Shown here piece by piece: positions 14,846 through 22,707 of a DNA stretch of 30,315 bases. Where the stretch lies: contig USQV01000001.1 in assembly GCA_900556965.1 (NCBI GenBank), positions 1-30,315 of the forward strand. The letters are read 5' to 3'. Each line of letters begins with the position of its first letter. Position 1 is the first letter of the stretch. A model generated the notes under the pieces. That model was not told where the DNA came from and searched no databases. It saw only the letters and a list, made by a program, of their open reading frames with translations. The position numbers and the translations under genes were made by a program. The DNA is from an uncultured Clostridium sp. GTDB lineage: Bacteria > Bacillota_A > Clostridia > Lachnospirales > Lachnospiraceae.

Positions 14846-16021
14846 ATGTCAGAAAATTCAGAGAAAACTAGAAGTGGAAAGGAGGAAGTTACTGTAATAC
14901 GAAGCAGTAACGGACAAAAGATGGAACAGCCGATTATGGATTATGCCTCTTTTTTTGCCGGAGCAAGACAGGTAGTTCAGGAGCTGGAGCAGCTGAAGCA
15001 GAAGGAGAAGGAGCTTGAGAGCCAGGAAAAGCAGCTGGAAAATTCTCTGAAGGTAAAGCAAAGGACAATTGCGGATTCAATTGCCCAGACAGTGAAGCAG
15101 CGTGGTGATGAAATAGCGAAAAGCTATGATGCTGAGATCGGAAAGCTTCAGGACAGGTTAAAGAAGGCCCGCACTAAAAGAGAGAAGGCAAAAAATCAGG
15201 GAGTCAAGGAACGTATCGCTGAGGATACCCAGAGTCTGGTCAAGGAAATAGAGGAAATAAAGAGACAGAGGAGAACGATCTTTAAGGCCAATCATGTGCC
15301 GGGATATTGCTGCAGTAGTCTGTATTATTCCCTGTATTTTACAAAGGGCTTTCGGGATGTGCTTGTCATGCTCGCTACGCTTCTGATCCTGTTTCTGGCT
15401 ATCCCGTGCGGGATCTATTTCCTGATCCCGGATCGGAAAACGTGGTATATGGCAGTCATTTATGTCTTAGATATCCTGATCTTTGGTGGGATATATGTAA
15501 AGGTCGGTAATTCAACAAAGCTGAAATATATGGATGTCCTGAAGGAGGGCTGTAACTTCCGGGATCGGATCCGTGCGGCAAAGAAACAGATAAGGATCAT
15601 TGCAAGAACGATCCGAAAAGATAAAAATGATACGGTATATAATCTCGAAAAGTTTGACGATGAGATCGCTCAGCTCGATCAGGATCTGGCAATGACAAAC
15701 AGACAGAAAAAAGATGCCTTAAACACCTTTGATACGGTTACAAAAACGATCATTTCCGATGAGATCATGGGAAATCACAAGGCAGAGGTCGATCAGATGG
15801 AGGCAGAGCTTTCCCAAACGATCGCAGACCTGAAGAACGTGCGTGCCTCTTATAAGGAAAAGGTTCTATTTGCTGCAGATCATTATGAGGTCTATGCGGG
15901 TAAAGAGTTTATGACGATGGAAAAGCTTACCGCACTGGAGGATATCATCCGGAACGGGGAAGCAAAGAACATTAGCGAAGCAGAAACTGTTTATCTCAGT
16001 CGAGAAAACTCCCACTTTTAG
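14846..16021 (+). CDS. Coiled-coil membrane protein of unknown function
   Basis: A 391-residue protein. Residues about 38-145 are a strong Glu/Lys/Gln coiled coil, followed by a short CCSSLYYSLYF segment, two membrane helices (about 172-194 and 200-219), and a second coiled coil (about 235-365). No family is recognised. The layout, long coils on both sides of a helical hairpin, suggests a cytoplasmic scaffold anchored in the membrane. The start at 14846 lacks a ribosome binding site; an AAGGAGG at about 14879-14885 lies just inside the gene, but the next in-frame ATG (14921) is some 36 bases on, too far from it. The start is therefore uncertain. The last codons and stop lie inside a large inverted repeat (15989-16078). 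Confidence 0.72.
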   Translation: MSENSEKTRSGKEEVTVIRSSNGQKMEQPIMDYASFFAGARQVVQELEQLKQKEKELESQEKQLENSLKVKQRTIADSIAQTVKQRGDEIAKSYDAEIGKLQDRLKKARTKREKAKNQGVKERIAEDTQSLVKEIEEIKRQRRTIFKANHVPGYCCSSLYYSLYFTKGFRDVLVMLATLLILFLAIPCGIYFLIPDRKTWYMAVIYVLDILIFGGIYVKVGNSTKLKYMDVLKEGCNFRDRIRAAKKQIRIIARTIRKDKNDTVYNLEKFDDEIAQLDQDLAMTNRQKKDALNTFDTVTKTIISDEIMGNHKAEVDQMEAELSQTIADLKNVRASYKEKVLFAADHYEVYAGKEFMTMEKLTALEDIIRNGEAKNISEAETVYLSRENSHF

Positions 16022-16157
16022 ATGGTGAGTAACAGCAAGTTTGTCTTAGAAGGAGTTAGGTCTTCGACTGAGATAAACGCTCCGCGAGGATGCGCAGTGA
16101 TTCTGATATGAATATGTCAGCTTCGCTGACCAGAATCACGCGCCAAGTCTCACGGAG
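15989..16157 (+). repeat. Double hairpin covering the end of the coiled-coil gene
   Basis: Hairpin 1: GTTTATCTCAGTCGA (15989-16003) pairs with its exact complement at 16064-16078, with a second 6-bp stem (AACTCC 16007-16012, GGAGTT 16052-16057) inside. The stop codon at 16019-16021 is in the loop. Hairpin 2: CTCCGCGAG (16080-16088) pairs with CTCACGGAG (16149-16157) at 8 of 9 positions; inside are GCGC and GTGATTCTG (16092-16105, with one bulged A) with CAGAATCACGCGC (16131-16143), and a GTCAG/CTGAC stem with a CTTCG loop. No T-run follows, so it is not a typical terminator. Confidence 0.7.
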
Positions 16158-16238
16158 GTTCGACTTGAAAAGTAAAAGCAGCTGGAATAAAATATCTGCC
16201 GGGGGAAAACAGCAGAATAGTATTTGGAGGGGAAGAAA

Positions 16239-18200
16239 ATGGAAAAAATAAAAGTCGATGATCTGATGAATTACAAGTTTCTGTCGGGGATCACAGTATC
16301 TCCATCGGGGAAAAGAGCCGCTTTTATCGGTAAGCAGGCAAACAGAAAGAAGAACAGCTATGATTCATGGATCTACGGTTTGAAGCTTGGCACGGGAGAA
16401 ATCAGGAGACTGACCTCCTTCGGTGCAGAAAAAAATCTTCTGTTTGAGGATGAAAATACCATATTGTTTGCTTCACAGAGAACAGAGGAGGACAAGCCGG
16501 AAAAGTTTGCGGAAAAAACAGTATTCTATCGTATGTCTTTAAACGGCGGAGAGGCTTCTAAGGCATTTGAGATTCCCTATTCGGTGGATGCGATCAAAAA
16601 GATCTCCGATGGTGTTTACGCTTTTTCTGCCATCGTGGATCTGAACCGTCCGGAGAAGAAAGAGGATCTGCCGGAATATTATGATTATCATGTGATCGAG
16701 GAGCTTCCGTATTGGCAGAACGGTGCATACTTTGTTTCCCGTTTCCGCAGCACTCTTTTTATCTTCGAGGAAAAAACAGAAGCCTGCCGACGCGTGACAG
16801 AGCCGCTGTTTGCTCTTGGGGATTTTGATGTCTTCCGGAATACCCTGATCTATAAGGGTGTCTCCTATGATCATCTTCTTCCGCAGAAAAACGGTTTATA
16901 CTGCTTTGACCTTTCCGATTCTTCCGTGAAGGAGCTTTGCGGTCCGGACAGGATGCATATCGGCCTGTTTGCCTGCGATAAGGCTTCTGAGGAGCTTAAG
17001 ATCTATTTTAGCGGCAGCACAATGGATAAATTTGGCAGCGGCCAGTATCCGGATCTTTATGTCTATGAAAACGGAGCGGTATCGATGGCAGCAAAATTCG
17101 GAAATTCCATCGGCGGCGCACCGACCGGAGATATTATGCTGGGCGGCGGTGTTAATATGCTTGTGTCAGAGGGAAAACCATATTTCTGCTCATGCGTCGG
17201 CACCCGGGGCGAAATATATACATTAGATAGCACAAAGATCGTTAAAGCCTTTGACTTTGACGGCGCCATCGACTGCTTTGGTGCGGCAGAGACAGGCTTT
17301 GTCATGATCGGACGGACGCCCGGAAAGCTTCAGGAGGTATATTTACGCAAATACGGAGAAAACAGCTATAAGCAGCTTGGCGATCTGAACGGAGATGCCC
17401 TGAAGGACAAATACATCGGCGAGCTTCAGGAGGCAGGCTTTACGGATTCCGATGGCGTTCATATCGACGGGTGGGTGATCCTGCCGAAGGATTATGATCC
17501 GGAAAAGAAATATCCGGCGATCCTTGATATGCACGGCGGCCCGAGAGTTGCTTTCGGAAAGACCCTGTTCCATGAGATGCAGTGGTTTGCCAATGAGGGA
17601 TACTTTGTATTTTTATGCAACCCCAGAGGAGCAGACGGCAGGGGCGATGAATTTTCAGATCTGAGAGGAAAATACGGCACTATTGACTATAACGATTTTA
17701 TGGAATTTACCGATCATGTATTAAAGCTCTATCCGGCCATCGATGAGAAACGCCTTGGCGTGACCGGAGGAAGCTACGGCGGCTGGATGACGAACTGGAT
17801 CATCGGCCATACAGGACGCTTTGCGGCTGCTGTCAGCCAGAGAAGCTTTTCCAACTGGCTCAGCGATTTCGGCTGCAGCGAGATCGGCTTCTCCTTTGAT
17901 GTAAATGAATGCGGAAACAATACTCCGTGGACAGACCCGATGAAGTTATGGAAAATGTCACCGGTGGCATACGCCGATAAGGTGACGACACCGACTATGT
18001 TCATCCATTCCTTAGAGGATCATAACTGTCCGCTTTCTGAGGGAATGCAGATGTTTGCGGGAATCAAGTATCGCGGTGTTCCGTCTAAGGCTGTTTTGTT
18101 TGAGGGCGAAAATCATGAACTCTCCAGAAGTGGAAAACCGGCTCATCGTGTGCACCGTCTGGAAGAAATGAAGGCATGGTTTGACCAGTATCTGAAGTAG
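16239..18200 (+). CDS. S9 family peptidase (prolyl oligopeptidase-like)
   Basis: A 653-residue protein with an N-terminal beta-propeller-like half and a C-terminal alpha/beta hydrolase domain from about residue 400. The catalytic triad is visible: Ser512 in TGGSYGGWM, Asp594 in SLEDHNCP and His626 in GENHELSRSG. The oxyanion segment DMHGGPR precedes it. There is no signal peptide, so it should act on short peptides in the cytoplasm; it is closest to the acyl-aminoacyl peptidase type with N-terminal variants. The start at 16239 has a GGAGGGG site just upstream; an upstream TTG (16224) overlaps that site. The M20 amidohydrolase gene follows after 57 bases, probably in the same unit, which suggests joint peptide or amide breakdown. 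Confidence 0.9.
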   Translation: MEKIKVDDLMNYKFLSGITVSPSGKRAAFIGKQANRKKNSYDSWIYGLKLGTGEIRRLTSFGAEKNLLFEDENTILFASQRTEEDKPEKFAEKTVFYRMSLNGGEASKAFEIPYSVDAIKKISDGVYAFSAIVDLNRPEKKEDLPEYYDYHVIEELPYWQNGAYFVSRFRSTLFIFEEKTEACRRVTEPLFALGDFDVFRNTLIYKGVSYDHLLPQKNGLYCFDLSDSSVKELCGPDRMHIGLFACDKASEELKIYFSGSTMDKFGSGQYPDLYVYENGAVSMAAKFGNSIGGAPTGDIMLGGGVNMLVSEGKPYFCSCVGTRGEIYTLDSTKIVKAFDFDGAIDCFGAAETGFVMIGRTPGKLQEVYLRKYGENSYKQLGDLNGDALKDKYIGELQEAGFTDSDGVHIDGWVILPKDYDPEKKYPAILDMHGGPRVAFGKTLFHEMQWFANEGYFVFLCNPRGADGRGDEFSDLRGKYGTIDYNDFMEFTDHVLKLYPAIDEKRLGVTGGSYGGWMTNWIIGHTGRFAAAVSQRSFSNWLSDFGCSEIGFSFDVNECGNNTPWTDPMKLWKMSPVAYADKVTTPTMFIHSLEDHNCPLSEGMQMFAGIKYRGVPSKAVLFEGENHELSRSGKPAHRVHRLEEMKAWFDQYLK

Positions 18201-18257
18201 GTCACAAAACAGTCTGAACGAGATCGAAAATGCAAATATAATAGGGAGAATAAGATC

Positions 18258-19658
18258 GTGAAAAAGCAATATGAAGAAGAATTGTATTCTCTGCTCTGCG
18301 ACGTATGGGGCTATTCGGAAACTGCCTTTGAGGAACACAAGTCCTGTGCCAGAATGGTGGAATTTTTAAGGGAGCATGGTTTTGAAGTGCAAACTCCGAT
18401 CGCAGATATGGACACTGCCTATGTCGGCGTTTACGGGAGCGGTAAGCCGGTGATCTGCTTTCTTGCGGAATATGATGCGCTCCATGGCATGAGCCATCAG
18501 GCAGATGTCTGTGGCTATTCCCCTCTTAAGGAAAGAGAGCAGGGACATGGCTGCGGTCATCATCTTCTGGGAACAGGAGCGATCGGTGCCGCCCTGCTGT
18601 ACCGTGACTATTTAAAAGAAAACAAAAAATCCGGAACCGTAAAGATCGTAGGCTGTCCGGCAGAGGAGAGCGGAAGCGGAAAGGCATATCTTGCCCGGTC
18701 TGGCTTCTTTGATGATGCAGATGTGGCTCTGACATGGCATCCGTCCAATTTCCATGCCGTGGAGACAGGCTCCAGTCAGGCATGTATTCAGGTGTATTTC
18801 GATTTCCATGGGGTTTCCAGCCATGCAGCAGTAGCACCTCATCTCGGCAGGAGTGCATTAGATGCGGTGGAGGTCATGGATGTCGGCGCAAACTATTTAA
18901 GAGAACATATCGAGCCGGATGAACGCCTGCATTATGCGATCATCAATTCCGGCGGTGAGTCTCCGAACGTAGTCCAGTCTGAGGCCCGGGTGAAATATCT
19001 CATCCGCTCTACGAGTGCAAAGAAGGCAAAGAAGCTCTATGAGAGAGTCTGCGACGTGGCCAAGGGAGCAGCTTTGATCACAGGCACTACCGTAGATATT
19101 ATTTTTGATGAAGGAATTTACGATACTATGCCGAACTTTGTTCTTGAGGACGTTCTTAAGGAAGCGTTCTTAAAGACAGGGATACCGGAATATACGGAGG
19201 AGGAACGCAGATATGCAGCAGAATTTAAGGCTTCCTTTGATCAGGAGGAGCTGTTCTCCAACCTGCCCTACGGCGTGGTCGATATTCTGGCATTAAAGGA
19301 TAATATGGAAACATCTGAGCTGTGTGACAAGTTTATCGACCGCATCCATTCGGAGGTTTGTACTCCGGGATCCACCGATGTGGGTGATGTAAGCTGGGTC
19401 GTTCCGACGGCACAGATTTTGGCAAACTGTTACAGCTACGGTGCCGGTTCCCACAGCTGGCAGTGGACAGGACAGGGAAAATCAACGATCGCAAAGAAGG
19501 GGGCATGTCTGGCAGCAGAGGTGCTGGCAGCTGCAGCAGAGAAGCTGACGGAATCTCCGGAGCTGATCGAAAAAGCCCGGGCGGAGTTTGATAAGCGGAT
19601 GCGGGGACAGAAATATGAGTGTCTGATCCCGGCAGATGTGAAACCTCATTTGATTTAA
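18258..19658 (+). CDS. M20 family amidohydrolase, AbgB-like
   Basis: A 466-residue enzyme. Metal-site motifs are visible: GHGCGHHLLGTG (Cys99 and His101), CPAEESGSGK (Glu136, Glu137), and the dimerisation-domain motif FDFHGVSSHAAVAPHLGRSAL. The length and the STDVGDVSW and GAGSHSW motifs fit the AbgB (p-aminobenzoyl-glutamate hydrolase B) branch of M20D, though the real substrate, an N-acyl or aminoacyl amide, is not evident. No AbgA-like gene is adjacent. It starts with GTG 18258, preceded by AGGGAG about 10 bases upstream, and lies 57 bases after the S9 peptidase. It ends at a strong terminator shared with the convergent AroM-like gene. Confidence 0.88.
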   Translation: MKKQYEEELYSLLCDVWGYSETAFEEHKSCARMVEFLREHGFEVQTPIADMDTAYVGVYGSGKPVICFLAEYDALHGMSHQADVCGYSPLKEREQGHGCGHHLLGTGAIGAALLYRDYLKENKKSGTVKIVGCPAEESGSGKAYLARSGFFDDADVALTWHPSNFHAVETGSSQACIQVYFDFHGVSSHAAVAPHLGRSALDAVEVMDVGANYLREHIEPDERLHYAIINSGGESPNVVQSEARVKYLIRSTSAKKAKKLYERVCDVAKGAALITGTTVDIIFDEGIYDTMPNFVLEDVLKEAFLKTGIPEYTEEERRYAAEFKASFDQEELFSNLPYGVVDILALKDNMETSELCDKFIDRIHSEVCTPGSTDVGDVSWVVPTAQILANCYSYGAGSHSWQWTGQGKSTIAKKGACLAAEVLAAAAEKLTESPELIEKARAEFDKRMRGQKYECLIPADVKPHLI

Positions 19659-19676
19659 AAATAAGCTCTTAATGCA

Positions 19677-19726
19677 ATGAGCAGATGCGTCCGAAGCCTC
19701 CGGAAGCGCATCTGCTCATATTTTTT
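19677..19726. terminator. Intrinsic terminator after the M20 gene
   Basis: A perfect 13-bp stem (ATGAGCAGATGCG at 19677-19689 with its complement at 19707-19719) is followed by six T. It serves the plus strand well. The stop of the convergent AroM-like gene overlaps the T-run, and the mirrored A-run gives it a weaker role on the minus strand. Confidence 0.85.
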
Positions 19727-20387
19727 AAGCTAATTCACGGACCACCCGGGCTACGAGAGTACGGGAAAGAAGAACCGGCTTCTGGGTCAGAGCCTGAATA
19801 CGCTCCTTCATTTCGATAGTGTATCCGATGCAGTCTAAAAGGATCAGATCTGTGTCGGCAGGGATGTCCTTTGCAGCTTCAAAAACAGCCTGAGGATCGC
19901 CGTAGGGGGATACTGGGGTTATATGGAGAGAGTTGCAGCAGTCTTTCCACTTTTCGGGCATCTGTTCCGCCTGCGCCTTTGCAGGAATGATAACAGACAG
20001 ATTTTTTACGCCGATGGCCGGGATCAGTCCCTTTAAGATATGGTCAGGGAAGATAAGGGGGACATTAGAGCGGAATTCAGCCGGAAATTCTCCGGTGCAG
20101 AGGAAAAGGATCAGAGAAACACCCTGCTTTTCGAGATTGTCAATGCAAAGCTGCAGTCTGGGAATAATGTAGGATTCTCCGAACATAGCTGAGGTTCCGT
20201 CTGCGAGTCTGGATACGAGAATGCTTTCACCGGGACGCGGAACAAATTTTGCGATCTCCTCTTTGGAAAGTCCGTCCAGAGCTCCGGCCTGAATAATTTC
20301 AATAGAGTCTCCGAGGATGGGCTGGATCTCCGGGATCAGATCAACTCTGGGAGACTGACCGACAGTGATTGCGCCGATTTTTTTCAT
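19725..20387 (-). CDS. AroM-like protein
   Basis: A 220-residue soluble protein starting MKKIGAITVGQSPRVDLIPEI, the AroM-family opening. Two cysteines sit in conserved spots: Cys97 in FLCTGEF and Cys186 in LLDCIGYT, spaced as in the Asp/Glu racemase superfamily, to which AroM proteins are related. In E. coli aroM is linked with the shikimate kinase gene aroL, but its function is not established; here its neighbours are peptidase genes. A role as racemase or in amino acid metabolism is only an inference. The start at 20387 has AAAGGGG about 7 bases upstream on the minus strand; the frame is open to 20447 but that part lacks a ribosome binding site. Confidence 0.82.
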   Translation of the reverse strand: MKKIGAITVGQSPRVDLIPEIQPILGDSIEIIQAGALDGLSKEEIAKFVPRPGESILVSRLADGTSAMFGESYIIPRLQLCIDNLEKQGVSLILFLCTGEFPAEFRSNVPLIFPDHILKGLIPAIGVKNLSVIIPAKAQAEQMPEKWKDCCNSLHITPVSPYGDPQAVFEAAKDIPADTDLILLDCIGYTIEMKERIQALTQKPVLLSRTLVARVVRELA

Positions 20388-20520
20388 AGTAATACCCCTT
20401 TCAGAATAGCTGGTCTGTGGGCTGCCTTTAACAGTCCGCATATACATTATACGTTTGCCAAGATGTCATCAGTATATCATATCTGCCGCTTTAAAGCCAC
20501 AAAAATATTGTGAGTCCCGT

Positions 20521-20550
20521 GTATAAATCAGGGGCTGTCCGCTTATAATA
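20521..20550 (+). promoter_or_regulatory. Possible sigma-F-type forespore promoter for yyaC
   Basis: GTATA (20521-20525) and GCTTATAATA (20541-20550) are separated by 15 bp. This fits the Bacillus sigma-F pattern GYATA-N15-GGNNANAHTR with one mismatch. TATAAT here lacks a fitting sigma-A -35 box. It lies 26 bases before the yyaC start codon. Confidence 0.5.
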
Positions 20551-20575
20551 GCGTATAGAAACCGGAGGGAACGGG

Positions 20576-21184
20576 ATGAAAATGAAACTTGGGAAACGGG
20601 AGATCTATTATTATGAAACAGGAGAAGGCTTTGAAGTCGAGCGGCTGGCAGGAAGATTTCTGATGCTTCTTCTGGAGGAGCTCAGGCGGACAGGAAAATC
20701 GGAGGTGATCTTTCTGTGTATCGGGACGGATCGTTCCACCGGTGACAGCTTAGGGCCGCTGATCGGGTATAAGCTGACGAAGCAGTGTCTGTGCCGTGGA
20801 GAGGTCATGGGGACACTGGATCGGCCGGTACACGCGGTAAATTTAAAGCAGTGCATGCTGGAAATGGAAGATAAGCTGAAGCGGGCCGTTGTGATAGCAG
20901 TGGATGCGTCGGTGGGAAGAACGGAGCAGGTGGGCTCCATTACACTTGGCCGGGGGAAGCTGCGGCCGGGACTGGGGGTAAAAAAGGAGCTGGGGGCGGT
21001 CGGTGACATCTTTATCACGGGAGTTGTCGGATCAGGAGTGTGTGAGGATCCGGTTTTTCTCCAGAGCGTACGGCTTTCGATCGTAATGGGACTGGCGGAT
21101 CGGATCAGCCGCAGTATCTGCCTCGGTATGAGCTTGATCGACCGGTATGTCGAAAAGTTTTCTGAAGATCCGTCCCTTATCTGA
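20576..21184 (+). CDS. yyaC: Spore protease YyaC (DUF1256 family)
   Basis: A 202-residue protein of the GPR-protease-like DUF1256/YyaC family. The signature FLCIGTDRSTGDSLGPLIG (about residues 46-64) and a downstream VIAVDASVGR segment match the active-site region of the family, which is related to germination protease. YyaC is found only in endospore formers, so it supports a sporulating host. CCGGAGGGA lies just before ATG 20576. The possible sigma-F promoter upstream would place its expression in the forespore. The next gene, a membrane LysM protein, starts 77 bases later and may be co-expressed. Confidence 0.88.
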   Translation: MKMKLGKREIYYYETGEGFEVERLAGRFLMLLLEELRRTGKSEVIFLCIGTDRSTGDSLGPLIGYKLTKQCLCRGEVMGTLDRPVHAVNLKQCMLEMEDKLKRAVVIAVDASVGRTEQVGSITLGRGKLRPGLGVKKELGAVGDIFITGVVGSGVCEDPVFLQSVRLSIVMGLADRISRSICLGMSLIDRYVEKFSEDPSLI

Positions 21185-21261
21185 CATGTTTTGCGGATTT
21201 CCCATGCTATACTTTTGCTTGAGAAAAATAAGGACAGGCAAGATCATAGCGAGGTGAAAAA

Positions 21262-22620
21262 ATGGGAGATCTATATAATCCGTTTCCCCGGCTGCCCAAA
21301 AATATTCGTCAGATCGGGGAAACAGATCAGGTGGCACGATTTTATATGGAGGATTATGTCAATACATATCTGAAGCGGTTGTATCCGGCGGGAAATCAGA
21401 CCATGCGGGCAGGACTTCTCTTAGGCACTACAGAGCAGCACGACGGGACTCCGTATATTTTTGTAGACGGCGCCCTGGAGATGGAGGAAATAGAAACAGA
21501 GGGGGAAAAGATAAGCTTTTCCGATTCTGCATGGAAAAAGGCGTATCAGGCAATGGAGGAAGCCTTTCCGAATCGCACGATACAGGGATGGTTTCTGTGC
21601 GGGAGCCCTTCCAGCCAGCTCAGTCCTCTAAATTACTGGAAACAGCATATTCAGTATTTTTCCGGCAAAAATCAGCTCATGTACCTGAATCACGGACTGG
21701 AAGGGGAAGAAGCTGTCTATGTCACGTCGGAGGATGGGTTTTACAGGCTAAAGGGGCACTGTATTTATTATGAGAGAAATCAGCTTATGCAGGATTATAT
21801 GATAACACGGAAGGATGTGCATCGGGTGGAGACCGGATCTCATGAAACGGTGATCAAGGATTTCCGCCAGCGTATGTCGGTAAAGAAGGAGGAGGCAATG
21901 CTGCATCACAGAAAGACAAGCTTTCTGGGAATGGTCTGCGGAAGCCTGTCGGTGGCGATCTTAGCCGGTGGCGTTGTGCTGGTCAATAACTACGCAAAGA
22001 TGCAGAAAATGGAGAGTGTACTGACATCGGTGCTGCCACAGGGAATGTCCGGCTGGAGTGAGTATGCGGAGAAAATTGCAAATGAGCCTGATTTCACAAT
22101 TGAAGAAATAAAAGGAAATGTTTATCCAACAGACGCATCACAAGCAGCAGCCGAGTCAGGATCCGGAGGGGCAGCCGAAGGAACGCCCGGGATGGCGGAA
22201 GCTGCAGCGGGATCCTCAGAAACGGGCTCAGGAGAGACGACCACAGGAGAGACGACCACAGGGGAGTCAGGGGCGGAAGCTTCGGATCAGGGAACGTCCG
22301 GGCCAGCAGCATCAGAGGCAAAAGCGTCTACAGAATCGCCGGAATTGGAAATGTCCGGATCGGGATCATCCATGGCAGGAGCACCGGAGGCGGAAGCCGG
22401 AGCGGGAGCGTCCGCAGGAGCCGGTTTTGCGGAGCCGGGCCAGAGCCTTGTCGGTTTTGGCAAAGGAAGCCGTGTTTATGAGGTCGGCCCCGGAGAAACT
22501 CTTTATGGAATATGCTGGAAGGAGTATGGTGATCTCACCCAGCTTGGAGAAATCTGCCGCTTAAATGGCTTGGAGGATGAAAATCGGATTCTTGCTGGAC
22601 AGGAGCTGGTTCTTCCGTAA
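21262..22620 (+). CDS. LysM membrane protein with an MPN-like cytoplasmic domain
   Basis: A 452-residue protein with a cytoplasmic N-terminal domain (1-215), one membrane helix (about 220-246), an Ala/Gly/Ser/Glu linker (about 285-400) and a C-terminal LysM domain (405-452, with VGPGETLYGICWKEYG and LNGLEDENRILAGQ). The N-terminal domain has RAGLLLG, then GWFLCGSP (109-116) at the place where JAMM proteases have GWYHSHP; both metal histidines are missing, so it looks like an inactive MPN domain. The LysM part should bind peptidoglycan or spore cortex. GAGGTG lies 5 bases before ATG 21262. A CATGCTA box at 21203 resembles a sigma-G -10 box but has no clear partner. A GETTT/GETTT repeat lies in the linker. 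The MPN assignment is my reading and needs a structural check. Confidence 0.75.
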   Translation: MGDLYNPFPRLPKNIRQIGETDQVARFYMEDYVNTYLKRLYPAGNQTMRAGLLLGTTEQHDGTPYIFVDGALEMEEIETEGEKISFSDSAWKKAYQAMEEAFPNRTIQGWFLCGSPSSQLSPLNYWKQHIQYFSGKNQLMYLNHGLEGEEAVYVTSEDGFYRLKGHCIYYERNQLMQDYMITRKDVHRVETGSHETVIKDFRQRMSVKKEEAMLHHRKTSFLGMVCGSLSVAILAGGVVLVNNYAKMQKMESVLTSVLPQGMSGWSEYAEKIANEPDFTIEEIKGNVYPTDASQAAAESGSGGAAEGTPGMAEAAAGSSETGSGETTTGETTTGESGAEASDQGTSGPAASEAKASTESPELEMSGSGSSMAGAPEAEAGAGASAGAGFAEPGQSLVGFGKGSRVYEVGPGETLYGICWKEYGDLTQLGEICRLNGLEDENRILAGQELVLP

Positions 22621-22657
22621 GGGGACAAAAATAAAAAAGTAATTAATGCGAATCTTC

Positions 22658-22695
22658 CGGAAATGGTGTATACTGAAAATATATAGGCATTTCCG
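22658..22695 (+). promoter_or_regulatory. Inverted repeat around a -10-like box before the DUF5711 gene
   Basis: CGGAAATG (22658-22665) and CATTTCCG (22688-22695) are perfect arms, and TATACT (22670-22675) lies in between. No clear -35 box was found. The repeat may be an operator, or a stem that hides the ribosome binding site. Confidence 0.4.
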
Positions 22696-22707
22696 GGAGA
22701 TTTTTTT

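Noticed and set aside
22118..22564. Plus-strand frame inside the LysM gene
   Set aside because: Its Arg/Gln/Pro-rich product is the shifted frame of the low-complexity linker and has no ribosome binding site.
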